64,000 nucleotides of DNA from Oopsacas minuta. Its lineage: Eukaryota > Porifera > Hexactinellida > Lyssacinosida > Leucopsacidae. Numbering within the stretch: the stretch's first letter is position 1; each line of letters begins with the position of its first letter. The notes under the pieces were generated by a model. That model searched no databases and was not told the origin of the DNA. It saw only the letters and a list, made by a program, of their open reading frames with translations. The DNA lies in NCBI GenBank assembly GCA_024704765.1, contig JAKMXF010000365.1, positions 434,001 through 498,000 on the forward strand. The letters run 5' to 3'. The translations under genes were made by a program, and so were the position numbers. Positions 35,801-49,700 of the stretch are shown piece after piece.

Positions 35801-38800
35801 TTCTACAAAATTACACAGCTATGGTATATGAGAATCTGGATCCAGGCGCATTTGTTGTTACAGTAGAAGCTAATGATAGTGATGCAAGTAGCTTGTTAGT
35901 ATACTCAATCTCAGGGGATAGAGCTGATCAATTTCAAATAGACATCTCTGGTGAAGTTACAACAGGAGAAATACTGGATAGAGAGGATCCAAGGGGTCAT
36001 ATAATCTTTCTAACGTTAGAAGTATCAGATTCTGGATCTCCCACTCTGGCAGGATTCGCTTCTCTCACTATAGAAGTTAGAGATGTAAATGACAATATTC
36101 CTGAGCTCATTAATTTTCCATCTAGCCTAACTCTACCTGAAAATACTCCTATCAACAACACCTTGGTTCATATACAGGCAATAGACGCAGATACTGGAGT
36201 TAATGCAGATATTTCATACTCTCTACTTATGGACTTTGATATATTTAACCTCACATCAACAGGGCAGTTACAACTTATAAACTCGCTTGACTTTGAAACT
36301 ACAACCTCATATACCCTCCAGGTAATAGCAACAGATGGAGGTACACCAGCACTAGATACAAATAGTTATATACAGATACCAGTAACTGATGTAAATGATA
36401 ACTCTCCTGCCTTCCAAAACGAGAAATTCCTAGCTGATGTAGTGGAACATAGTAGCATCGGGGATATTATATTCAGAGCTCTAGCTACTGATGCAGATTC
36501 TGGTATATATTCTCAGCTTACCTATAGTCTTAGTACTAATCCCTATCTAACTATCAATACGACTACTGGTGATGTTACTGTTGATGGGGTAATTGATAGA
36601 GAGGTTTTTGACTTGATTAATGTTACAGTAGCTGTGTGTGATGGTGGAATACCTGCACGATGTGTTGATGAGCAGTTAATTGTTCCAGTTATCGATATAA
36701 ATGATCAGAATCCTGAATTTATTCCCAATATGGTTACAATAGAAATATCAGAAGGACATTCTGGGTTAATCCACCAGGTAATGTATATGATTATGTAATT
36801 GATGCTTGTATTTTATAATCTGTTCTACTTCAGGGTATTGCTATTGACAATGATGATCCGGGAACTAATAACTCAGAAATAGTTTCTTATACTATTTCCC
36901 CTGCTTCTTCTGGATTTACTGTTAATGGAGTAGGACAAGTATTCCCTCCAGATCTTGATTTTGAAACAAGGGTAGGCTATCAACTTCAAATTACTGCAAT
37001 AGACGGAGGAGAACCTTCTCTTAACGGATCATACACTCTGATGGTTAGTGTGACTGACATTAATGACAACCCCCCTGTTATAACTATCGAACCAGAAGAA
37101 CTTATTGTCCCTGAGGATCAATCTCCTTCTTTATTGAACGTTAGCATTTCTGCTACTGATAGGGATTCTGGAGTTAATGGAGATGTTACATTTAAACTTA
37201 TCGAGGAAGACACTCCCTTCTCTCTAACTTCTGAGGGAAAGTTATTTCTCGACGGATCACTTGATTATGATACTGGCGTACAATCGTATACTCTAACTGT
37301 ATTAGCCATTGATGGTGGTTATCCTTCTCTTAACAGTACTGCTACGCTAGTGATTATCGTAGGAGAGGTTAATGATAACTATCCTGTATTCAATCAGTCT
37401 CATTACGATGTTAGCATTTTCGAGGAACAAACTCCACCCTATTTCGTCTTTGCAGTTAACGCAACAGACTCAGATTTTGATTCTGAAGTTTCTTACTCCC
37501 TTTCAGATTATTCTTCATTCGGAATTGTTAACAATGGTACAATTTATGGTATTGTACAGATTAATTTCGAATCAGAAACTTCGATAACATTCGCTGTTAT
37601 AGCAACTGATAACGGTATACCTCCTAGATCCACTGAAGTACCTGTAACTGTTACTATTATTGATATAAACGATAATACCCCTCAGTTCGAGATTGAAGAT
37701 GCAAAGATTAATGTTAGCGAATCAGTTTCAACTCCATATGTCCTGCTAAATCTATTAGCTTTTGATGACGACTCCGGTCTCAATGGGGAAGTATTCTTTA
37801 CCATTGATAATGAAACTTCCATCTTCTCGTTGACCCATGAAGACGGCACAGCTGACTTAATTCTATTGGAATCATTAGATTTTGAGGTATTAACATACTA
37901 TTCGCTATTAGTAACAGTACATGATAGAGGAGACCCAGAGCTTAATTCCACTATAACTCTAGGAATTTGCGTGATTAATGAGAACGATAATTCTCCAATT
38001 TTTAATCAGACTGAGTATTCAGGGTCTGTTAGAGAAGATGAGGGAATAAACCATGTGGTTGTAATTGTTAAAGCAAATGATGCTGATTCAGGAATTCTAG
38101 GAATGATAGATTACATTATTTCTGTGAATAATTTCTTCTCAATTAACCAACAAGGTCAGGTCCTGGTTACCAATAGCTTAGATGCTGATACTATTTCTTC
38201 AATTCAGTTAACAGTTACAGCTTGTGATGGAGGCTCTTCTCCTAGATGTGCTAGTGTACCTATTAACATATCTCTTAGTGATGTGAATGACAACGCTCCC
38301 GAAATACATTTTCCTCCTAACGGAGAACTATTCGAAATCCCAGAGAGTGCTACTGTTGGGACAGAAATAGTTTACATATATGTTACAGACCAAGATAGAA
38401 CAACTCCTAATAACCTGCTTACATCCAGTATACTATCTGCATCAAATAATGGATATGGTTTCTTCACAATCGATGACTTAGGGACCTTAAGGTTATCTAA
38501 TCCGGTTGACTTTGAAGCTCTTACGATTCTTACTTTTGATGTAACTATTCTAGTTAGTGATGGTGGATCTCCTTCATTGAATTCTACTGTATCAATCAAA
38601 ATAGAAATTATAGATATTAATGACAATCCTCCAGTGATTACTAACGGACCCATGACCGTGTATTTGGAAGAAAATCAAGTTTCTTATCCCTCTGTAGAAT
38701 ATACTGCAACTGATGCAGATTCAGATTTAAATGCTCGATTCCACTTCTCAATATCTGATACAAGTCTAACATCAATTAACCAAGATACGGGAGTAGTCAC

Positions 38801-41800
38801 ATTCAATGGTCCCTTTGATTTCGAGGTTACAATTCAGTATAATTTCACTATAACAGTAACAGACCAAGGTATCCCTACTCTATCATCCTCAACATTTCTT
38901 ATTATAAATATACTAGATGCTAATGATAACAGGCCTGCATTTAACATGTCTACCTACGAGGTAACAATACCAGAGAGTACTGACGTAGAAGAAAATTTTA
39001 TAACAGTATTAGCAACGGATGCAGACGGTACAGATAATAATAGCATTATTACATACTCGATCATGCCCGAATATGAGAATTATTTCCAGATTGATAATGA
39101 AGGTGGCATAGCGCTTGTTCACAACCTAGATTTTGAAACGCTTATGTCACATACAATTGATTTCCACGTGCTGGCTACTGATAACGGAGACCCTTTACTC
39201 AGCTCTTCTAGTATAGTTATAATTACTGTTACTGATTCTAATGATAACTACCCTCAGATAGTACAACCTGTTAATCCTAGCATTCTAGAAGGAACATCTG
39301 TTAATACCGTACTTACTACAATTCAAGCAACAGATGCTGATTCAGGCATTAATGCAGTTCTTAGTTTCTTCATAACAAATACAGTGCCATTCTCTATTGA
39401 TCAAAACAATGGTAGTATTATAGTTACTGATACGCTAGATAGAGAAATGCAAGACTTTTATTCTATAACAATCCGTGTACAAGATAACGGTACAACATCT
39501 CTATCCAGCGAGGTGATAATTAACGTAACAGTTCTAGACAGAAACGATAATGTCCCAGTATTCATAGACGCGCCTTACGAATTTTTTGTACAAGAGAATG
39601 CCAGCAATTCTACATTAGTAGAGATTATTGATGTTACCGATGATGATATTAATGAGAATGCTTATATAACATGTCAACTGTCAGATAATGACTCTCCGTT
39701 CTATCTGTCAAGTGATTACTTAATAGCTAGAGAGAGGTTATTAACTTATGGAGAGTTGGATAGAGAGATTCAGTCAGTTTATTCACTAACAATTACTTGT
39801 CAAGATATATCATCATCTCCTCTTATATCAACAGCAGATATAATAATCAGAATTACAGACATAAACGATAACATCCCTCAGTTCCCTGATTCGGAGTACA
39901 TATTTCAGATTCGTGAAGATGTTAACCCCGAAACGGTGATTGGTACTATCCAAGCCACTGATCTAGATGAGCCGAATACTCCCAACTCTCAGTTAGTGTT
40001 CTATATAACTGAAGGAAATGAAGATAACTACTTCTCAATAACTACAGACGGTGTACTACTGACTAACAACACAGGGAGGATACCAGTAACTGATTTTACA
40101 CTGACAATAACAGCTACAGACCTGGGATCTCCTCCTCTCAGTAACTCTATACTAGTGTATATCACTATAATCGATGTTAATGATGAAGCTCCTACCTTCA
40201 ATACTACAGACGTAGGAGTTATTCGTATCAGTGAGTATACACCTGTAGGACAAAATATAGTTAACTTCACAGCTATTGATTTAGAAGGTTCTGAGATTAC
40301 ATACAGTCTTATAACAGAGATGGGAAGAGAAGGTGACTTCATAGTGGACTCTATAACAGGAGGAATAATCGTTAGTCAGCCTCTTGACTTTGAACGAGAT
40401 ACTCAATATACTCTTAAACTTATAGCTGTTGATTCTCCTGACGAAGGAGAAGGTGATGCGAGAACTGGAATGGTGAGTATACCCGTGTTCATTATTGATG
40501 AGAACGATAACAGTCCTATATTTAATCCAGATACTTATGAAGCGAATATCACTGAGAATGATGTTGGTCCGTTTGTATTAAGAACAGTATCTGCTACTGA
40601 CTTAGATTCTGAAGGAAATGGAATGGTCACGTACTCACTAGTTCCTCCAGAAGCTCTATCCGGTCTAATATCTATCAACTCTACCACAGGAATAGTATCA
40701 TTAGTGGTTGGAGTATCATTTGATTTTGAAGGCAGTCTCAGTAATGAATTTGTTATACCAGTAAGAGCAGCTGATGGAGGCAATCCATCAAATACAGATT
40801 CAGGTGTGACGTCATTGACAATATACATAATAGATGTAAACGACAACACCCCACAGATCGATCCTTTCTACTCTGCATTAATACTAGAAAACGTTACAGC
40901 TGATACATATGTCACCGTAATACAGGCCACGGATCTAGACACTGATCTTAATGGTGAGATTGTCTATTCAATAGATCCTAGTGTATACGTCCCTTTCCGC
41001 ATTGACAGTGTTACGGGCGAAATTGTATCGACAGAAGTATTAGACCGTGAGGATATTTCCTCATATAGTTTTGTAGTTACAGCCTCTGATAGAGGAATTC
41101 CGGTTAGAAGCAATAGTACAATTGTTAACGTTACTGTAGAGGATATTAACGATAACTGTCCTACTATTGTGAGTGAGGAAAATATACTATCCATATTTGA
41201 GGAAAGTTCTGGAGAAGTTTTGGATAGTATTATACAAGTAGTAGATAGAGACATAGGCTTAAACGGTGAATACAATTACACTCTTCCTGATGCATTCCAT
41301 CGTACTCTATTCAGCATTAATTCAGAAACAGGACAGTTATTTTTGTTACAACAACTTGATAGAGAAACTACAGACCAATACAATCTCACTATACACATCA
41401 CTGATAGAGGAGATATACCTTGTACTGCTACTACATTCATTATCATAGATGTACAGGATACAAATGACAATAGAGCTAGCTTCATTGGAGAGCCCTACAT
41501 CATGAGTATTAGTGAAGGAGTGCCAGTAGACACCCCATTGATCTGTGTGAATGCAAGTGATCCTGATTTGGGAGAAAACGGAGAATTCACGTTTCAGTTA
41601 GTAGGTGATATACCATTTACCATAGATCCCATTACCGGCTGTATAGTTACATCTGGGGAAATTGACCGTGAAACAAACCCAGAGTTCTTTCTCGAAGTGA
41701 GAGCAGTAGCAAACGATAACCAATTCAGTACTTCATCCGTGGAAGTTATTGTTATTGATGGGAATGACAATACTCCAACATTTACAGAGGATCCTTACAT

Positions 41801-44800
41801 TTTCAATGTTGCAGATCCCACAATTGTATCTCCCGTGAGTTATTACTTAACTTAATTACTAGCAATTTGCTTTGACAAACATTTTGTTTTCTTACAAAGT
41901 GAATATCAGTCAATTTGTTTATAATAGTTACTTATGTAGATTGGTACACTGATTGTAATTGATGAAGATGAGGGAGTTAATGGAGAACTCTTCTATGATT
42001 ACAATCTATTACAATCCAATAACACACAACTGATGTATATGTTCAATGTAACAGATAATGGTAATCCAATTCTAAGCTCTACTACTGATGTAATAGTAAG
42101 TTGACTATACTAACTAATTTTCGAATTATTCTAATACGTACTTTCTTCTCTAGATTAAATTTTCCTATTGTGAGTACTTGGCGATCAGTTTAGGAGGCAC
42201 TAACAATGAAATCGATATCTTCATAGACACACTATGTAGTGCTACAGTAGAGCTGATTTCCACATTCACTGTACTAAACTCGTCAATAACTCTTAACTGT
42301 ATCGTAGTTGGTAATCTACCATTCTTTGTACAATGGTCCAAAGATGGAACCACCATACAAGAACCTACATCAATAACTATGCTGGTTATAGAGTCATTGA
42401 GTATAGTTGATGAAGGCCAGTACACTTGTCAAGCTATACTTGCCGATCTGTCTCTATCTATACAATCAGAGCCTTATTCTCTTGTCGTACAAAGTAAGTA
42501 AAACCCAGCAATCATTGACATAATTTACTGCTTATATACTTCTCTAGTTCCTCCTGAAATTACTATTCCACCAAAAGATCTCGCTATCAACAATGGAGAT
42601 ACACTAATCCTATCTTGTTACTCAATCGGAGTACCAGACCCTGATCACTACTGGCGTCTCTCTACCTTAGCGGAACCATTAATTATTGACATAGGTTCAC
42701 AAGACGCTCCAGAATTTAACGTTACCAAAAATCAAATAAGTCTGCCTGCTATTACCAATGAGTATGAAGGTTATTACTCCTGTAATGCTAGTAATGCAGT
42801 AGGGTATGATGAGAAATCAGGACTAATAATTATACACTGTAAGTATACTAATGCTGTATTTAGGCTACTACATGTTATACGTATGTATACTCTTCTATAG
42901 CTGTCACTGATGTTGTTACAATCGGATTTAACAACAACTTCTCTAATCCTGATCCGAATAATGGTGGCTGTAATAATCTTGAAACAAGTATACTTGAGGT
43001 GTGTTTTTATTTAATTAATATAATAATCTTAACAATATTTATACTCATTATTTATGTAGAATATATTAAGTGGAATAACTGGTACTTCAACAACAATAGC
43101 CTCTAGCAGTGGTGACAGTAATCTATGTGATACAAGTGGTGGTACAACAATCACGACAACTACTACAACAACAATGTGTAATCCTAATCCCTGTAACGGA
43201 TATCAGTGTACTTTAGATGATTTTGTTGGCTTCATTTGTGAATGTCCCGCTACTCTACTAGGGGTAACTTGTAATATGGACAATGATGAGTGTTCAGGAT
43301 TAGGTAAATACTCCAAGTCTGATATCAAATTTTAAGATATTCTTTATTCAATTCTCTTCTAGGTATCTGTCAGAATGAAGGTGTATGCATGAACTCATAT
43401 AATGGGTTCAGTTGTGTATGCCAGAGTGGATTTACTGGAGAAACTTGTGAGATACCCATCTCTTGTGAGGTGAATTCTTGTCCAGATAGTGAGATGTGTG
43501 TAGATACTGTGGATGGTTTTGACTGCCTTATCACACAAAATGTAACTGTCAATACTACAAATGAACAATCAGCTAATAATGTTGCTGCAACGGTCAATGA
43601 TGAGCAGGTAAAAAATCGTATTTTCCCTTATGTAAATCCTCCTCTATTCTTGTAACAGCCTTCTATTGGAAAATAATATTATAATAATACAATTAGACTG
43701 AGAATATCGAGATCAACCGTCGTAGACGCCAGACTGTCGCTTTCCCTCAACTTGCATACAGGAATTGTGTGGTTATAGTTTCTAGAGAAACAGGATCTAC
43801 AGTAGTAACACTAATTATTGGATGTCTTCAAAAATTTACATTAACTGAGGCAGACTTATCAGAAGTTTGTCAGTATCTCTATGACTCATATGCTAACTTC
43901 CAATCATGCACTACCCCAATGGGAAATGTGCTGCTTGGACCTAAAACACCACCTTCGTGAGTATCAATTCTAAATTATATTAATAACTCATTTATTTCAA
44001 TCTTCCTACAGATTTGGTGTTACTATATCCGTAATTCTGACTAACCCATCATCAGGAGAGGTTATCCCTGGTACTACAGCTGTAGAATTAATAGTTAATG
44101 GTATCAAAGATGCTAGTAATGATGACAATTTGTCTAACCAGCTGGTAGAACTAGGTTTCCCAGAACCAGACCTCACTCAGATAACAGCAACTTCTCGTAA
44201 GTTAACACATAAATATTAAACTTATTGTAACTTAACAATTTCTATACATGTTTTCTGTAGTTCCTCCTATTCCAATCGAATACACTGGAGTAGTCATAGG
44301 CATTTTGAGTATACTATTCATACTGCTGGTGATAATAATCACATGTATCTGCTTGGTTGTGTGTCTAAAACGGAGGTCTAAAAATGACAAAGTTACTAGT
44401 TACGAGCATTCAGGTGTCACAGACCATATTGAGCCTAAACCTAAGCCTACAGATCTTGAGCTAGGTCCCTCTACAGAGCTACGAGATATCAGCACAGAGC
44501 CTGAGAATGAGTATGGAATTATGGAGCAAGCTGTAGCTATTACTACATTCAATAGTGAGTTTAAAATCTTTATAATAGTTTGCTATTTCTTACTACTTAA
44601 TTATTCCAGATGCAATTGCTGAAGAACCTGAGGTAGAAGTTCAAGCAAAGCCTACTTTGGCATCAAAGTTCTCCTTCCAGAAAAAGACCACACCCTCAGA
44701 AGAAAAGGTATCTCTCGTACCTACAGAACTAACAGAGACTACAGAGGCTATAAATGTGGTAGCAGCGAATATTCCCAGCAAGAAACCTGAAGTAGGAAAG

Positions 44801-46143
44801 TCAGATTCTCTCCCGAGAAAGATTTTAACAGCCACAGCAAGTTTTGGTAAGAAAAAGAATCAGAACAAGATTGAGACAGCTCCGTTGATTGACGGTCAGT
44901 CTGACGAGTTAATAATTGGTGTTTATATCCAATTATTCAGGATACCAATTGCAACATCCTCTATATCATTACGTGTTAATTTCACTATAATATATTGTAT
45001 CTTGAATCAAATTTCCTTCATTTAGATGATACTGAAGATATTGAATCCAACCCAGAGCCTGTTCCAGAAAATTTGCCTGAGAAATTACCAAAAAAATTGC
45101 CTCCCAAAAAGAAGAGTCTAGAACCTCAAAGTCCAACTATTAATGAGCGTGAAATGATTGCTGGAGCCCTAGTTCCTGTAGCAGAGCGTGACACGTAAGT
45201 ATTCTATCCTTATAAGTAGAATTGAATATTGACATTTTGGTGTCGTGTAACCTAATGTCTGTATCCATATTGCTAACATCTATAATCTTTTGATCAAATC
45301 ACAATTGCTTGATATTTTAGGGACTACAAAGAAGATCAGTCTGATGTTTATTCTAATGTTAATGTTAAACCTGATGCTACGATGGCTGAATTATGGGAGA
45401 CAGCTATAAAGGATGGAGAGAAACAGGACAAGGAACTTGTTGCTGGGGTAATTACGATAACATAATTATAGTATAGTTAATACTGTAGTTTTATGATTTT
45501 TTTTCTCAGAAAAAACTGATATCAGTTCAAAGTCAAGAACTCAAAGTTAAACAGCCAATCTCAGAGCCATCTTCCCCTCCTGCTCAACCTCCTACTACTG
45601 ACAATATAGAATCTGTTACTGTAGAACCAGTTCAATCTGCTATTGATCCTATTATTCCTATAGCATCAGATCAACCTACTAATGATATTGTAGCACCGAC
45701 AAAAAGCACTCAAGCTACTAACCAACCTTCTTCCCCTCAAAAGATAGAGGTAATTACATTATACACTATTCCCTACACATTTCCCTTTATTCTGTTATAT
45801 CATTATTTAGCACTCTCTTACTTACCCATGGTACTACAGTGATATCAACCGTGAAGCTGCTGAGATTAAACTGATGCAAATGGGAGAGGAAGGAGGTTTC
45901 CTAGTCCGTGCTGCCTCCTCTGCTAAAGGAGATTATTCTCTATCAGTACTGGTATCCTATCAAGAGCCCCTCATTAAGCATCTCCTAATCAGAGACATCG
46001 GTACTGAGCTAGTGTTACAGGCACAAGGTGCTAAAACTAACTTCCCTCATTTGGCTGCTCTTGTTGCTTACTACTCAATGGAAGAATTCGTGTTTGCAGA
46101 TTTGCAGAAGAGTATTAAGCTCACTCATCCCATTTTGAAGTAG
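26871..46143 (+). CDS. Hedgling: Hedgehog signal domain, vWA, about 42 cadherin repeats, Ig, EGF, TM, SH2
   Basis: Twenty-three exons, all phase-consistent, give 5,834 residues: 26871-27237, 27295-27435, 27515-27701, 27964-28221, 28277-28401, 28463-28734, 28798-28967, 29061-36777, 36834-41834, 41940-42095, 42154-42493, 42548-42838, 42901-42998, 43060-43303, 43363-43607, 43697-43956, 44012-44196, 44261-44554, 44610-44894 (or 44918), 45026-45194, 45321-45447, 45510-45749, 45811-46143. Order: signal peptide (MRWIILFTALLVCTTICW); Hedge domain to residue 169 (IQGWSED, LAGYAIEAGCDWV); vWA about 170-360 with MIDAS DTSGS and LTDGKSNG; about 42 cadherin repeats with DxNDNxP linkers; two Ig domains (about 4820-5008); Thr-rich linker and EGF repeats; RRRR near 5212-5215; membrane helix about 5358-5385; cytoplasmic tail with NEYGIM and DVYSNV; SH2 from 5725 (PWYYSDINREAAE, FLVRAASSAKGDYSLSV). 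This fits hedgling, a family of sponges, cnidarians and choanoflagellates, probably an adhesion and signalling receptor. No Hog autoprocessing domain is present. Confidence 0.95.
27727..27795. mobile_element. Short relic of a miniature inverted-repeat element in hedgling intron 3
   Basis: A 69 bp remnant beginning CAGTCGAATCCAG and ending GGAGTTTACTG, followed by TA. Its ends match the style of the elements at 24178-24353 and 26102-26285, with most of the interior missing. It lies within intron 27702-27963. Confidence 0.5.
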
Positions 46144-46752
46144 AAGATACATTTAGTTCGTTGTTACACATTTATGCATGAATTATTATCATAGGCTGGA
46201 CCTGTATCTTGAGAGATTAGGATTTATGCGATTAGTTTGCTTTTATCAAAATGTATATTTGGATTTTTAACTAATCTAGGCTGATTATTGTGTGTATTTG
46301 TTAATTATTCTAACTTTCTCTGTTTTCTTCTATCGTTCTGGGACTTCTGGCTGGAATTACGTAATAACAAATGCTCGGTACTTATAGCATAACTTCACCG
46401 AACATAAACGAATTTATGCAGTCAGTGTATAATTTAATTGAGCACTACTTACAACCTACCTGAACATTGAACACTTTTCTACGTGAATTTTGTAGTTATA
46501 TTGTATGCCACACATTCTTTTCATAACAAAATTCTATTATTATTGCAATTCCAGAATTTTGAGATAATCACAAAATTGTGGATTTACAATAATAGAGTTT
46601 TATATAAAGCAATATATACTTTAGTGCACTTTTAACTCTAAGTAGACTATTCTTATATAATTCTTACACGTATCAATTCTTCAGTTTCATGTTTCAGATG
46701 GAATCACTGGTGAATTGAGTAATACCATTTACATTCCTTTCTAGCTAGCGTA
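46144..46752. other. Intergenic spacer, hedgling to LRRFIP
   Basis: About 600 bp of AT-rich sequence downstream of the hedgling stop, on the same strand as both neighbours. It holds the hedgling 3' UTR and the start region of the next gene. No further feature recognised. Confidence 0.6.
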
Positions 46753-49700
46753 ATGAACAGTAGTGATACACCTCCTAGCGCACGCAGAGGTTCTGCTGGA
46801 TCTTCTTCCCTCAACAAATACTCTTGTCAAGATTCCACCAGTATGTCAGCTCTACATCACCGTAGTATACAAGGTAACATAGAGCACGAGAAGAAGAGAG
46901 ATATCCTCATGCAGGGAGGTAAGCTACTGCGGGAGAGACAGACAAGTGAGGATGCTTCTATAAATTCAGCTGTTGCACCAGGATCGTTTGATTCAGTCGC
47001 TCAAACTCCTGAACAGAACTCTCCAAAACTACATGAATACCCTCGTTACTCATCACAACCCTCTGAGAGCAGTCACTTACATAACGGAGTTATTGAGGAA
47101 GCATCTCTGGGAACAAATAAGATCAAGAGACAGTATAAAGAGAGATTGTTAGAGATAGCTGAGCTAGAGAATGACAAGTGTGTATGGTGTTCTTGTTGCA
47201 TACAATATGTGTACTAATTCTATCATTATATTATAGGACTTTACTGCAGTACAAGACGTCATCACTTCAGGATTGTCTTGATGATACTAACCAAGAAATA
47301 AGAGAGTGTAGAGAGCTTAGTAAGAGACAAGCTTCTGAACTATTACTTCTAAACCAGAATATTTCTGTTCTACAATCAGAGAAGGATTCACTACACTGTC
47401 AGGTTAAGTATAGAGATGATTACCTGGAAAAACATAACCTTACTTTACCTTATATTGGAGCGGATGGTGAATTGGTGGAATCAAAGGTAAGAGATTTCGC
47501 ATATCTTCTCAGAGAGAAGGAAGATGAACTTGAAGGTAAGATATATCATTTTACATGCTTGTATTGGTGTATATTGATTCGTTTCGAGCGATACGATTAC
47601 ACTTCGTATATTGTACACTTTACAACCTATGATCTCTCGCTTACTTGAATCCTATGTTTCTTTTTACTTTGCTACTGATGAACATCACTGCGAAACAAAA
47701 TACTTCTTTGATGGAAACTTTTCTTCAGTGACTTTGAATAGTTACCTTTCCTAGGTAAATTCGATAATTCTCTTGAATGATTCCCTTTCAAATGGTATAA
47801 TGAAGATGAATAGCTGAACGCATGACTGCATACATGCGAATTTGTGATATATAAGAGCCGATTTATGTCTATGAATTATTCATTTCGCTATCCTCTCATC
47901 CAACTAAATTAATCCAGTAAAATACTGTACTTTCAAAACTATTTTCAATCTTATAATAAAGCCAGTTAAACTTGAAATCGCCTTTCCCATCTTGGGATAA
48001 ATCGCTACTTATGAATTTAGTAATTAGTCTGTAGTAAAGCTATATATTGAAATTACTAATTATGATGTCATAGAATTAGATTATATAGAAATTCCCGATG
48101 AAATGTATGATGATGCTAGCTCTAGGCCTGGTGGTGGTAAGCAGTGCCATGGCAATGGATTATGTAGAGGATTTCTACTCAGACGATGATACTGAACTGG
48201 GAGATGTCTGTTCTTTGTGTAAGCAAGGGCTTACTGCTCTCGACCCTTTGATCATGTCTAAAATTAAAGGGATAGTGAAAGATCTTCTTGAAATGGGATG
48301 CGATAAAGCTCCTATTCCAAAATGTAGTTGGTTCGCAAAAAAAATAGCGAAATATGCCGCCAAATATGTGAAAAAGTACCTAGAACACGATAAGCTGTGT
48401 AAATTAGTTAAAGTGTGTGAGAGTGATGAAAGCGTTCAAATCACTGCGAATGATTTGGACCTTTCTGATGATGAAACTGCTTGCGTAAAATGCCAGGTAC
48501 TAATGAAAAAAATCAAGGCGGTTATCATGAATGATAAGGCGGTATTGAATTCTATTGTATTGGGTGCAATGGATGAGTGTGATCAGGACGATGAAGTCTC
48601 AGCCGATGAGTGCATGGATATGATGAATAGATACAGTGTATCACTTACCGATGAGGCTATTCGAGATTTTCCTGAGCTAGAGATGTGTTCCGCTATGGAA
48701 AAATGCGAGTACTCCGAGTAGGAATCAGTGAGAAATCCTACCCAGCTCTTGTATTGCTACATATGTTTGCTCGTAATTTTTGGTTGAAAAGCAATAATAA
48801 CTTTGCTAATAGATTCAAACTTAGGATTTATGTAATACTATTATTATTGATTATATTTGTCAGTAAAATTACTCGGTAATTACAGTGGAACACGCTCATA
48901 TCAAAGTTATTCGGATGGTCACAGTTATTTCGTAATATTAATCTATTGTAAAATGGGACTGGTACGTAAGGATACTTCGTTATGCCATGAATTCGCTTTA
49001 TCCATGTTCGTTATCATCAGTGTGTTCAAATGTTCAATGTTATAACGTTTAATTATCCAACGGGATTAACCCGATTTTAACTGAATGTTTTCTCATTAAT
49101 TAAGACAAGCTTGAGTATGTTGGGGGTTTAGTTCTCATGTAACCTGAGGGTCAAACGTTTCATTATATTATTCCTTACATATTATGATACTTCGTGCTAG
49201 CTGTTTTTTGCATGTGTGTACTCAGTGACATAACTAACTGAAATTTTGGGCAGGACAATAGAATAACTAGCAACTAAACTATTATAGTAATTATACATAA
49301 TTCACACGAATTCAACCATCAATTCCTTGTTTTTAAGACATTTGTAGGTTGTGGTCTGCGCTTTGCTGCTCAGTAATGATTTACATTCCGCTGCGCTGCG
49401 GAGGTGGTTTGCTGTAACCAGCGCGACCTTCGCTGCACTGGATCGGATTATTGAGTTATTTATGTAAGGTATGTATTTTAATAAATTATATCAAGAAATG
49501 TGTAACTCCAATTTAATGTAATTATATAATGAATATTCGAGGCAACAAACTAAGAATTTAAAAGCTATTCATTAATGAGGCCATCCAGCTGTTTAAAATT
49601 TCCACAGATAATCGGCTACTCCGACCTTCAACCAATAGTTTAGCGTACGAAAATATTTCCTTGACATTCTAGAAATAGCTATAGATACTATTATAGTTTC

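Noticed and set aside
30036-41485. Minus-strand frames opposite the cadherin array
   Set aside because: They repeat the same antisense pattern of the DxNDN linker (LTSV/LTSI stretches) and have no independent features.
48080-48090. TATA-like TTATATAG before the first saposin gene
   Set aside because: It lies less than 20 bp before the ATG, too close for a TATA-directed start with a normal 5' UTR.
48889-49050. Another copy of the miniature element
   Set aside because: It begins with TACAGTGGAACACG, similar to other copies, but I found no matching right end with a terminal CTG-TA.
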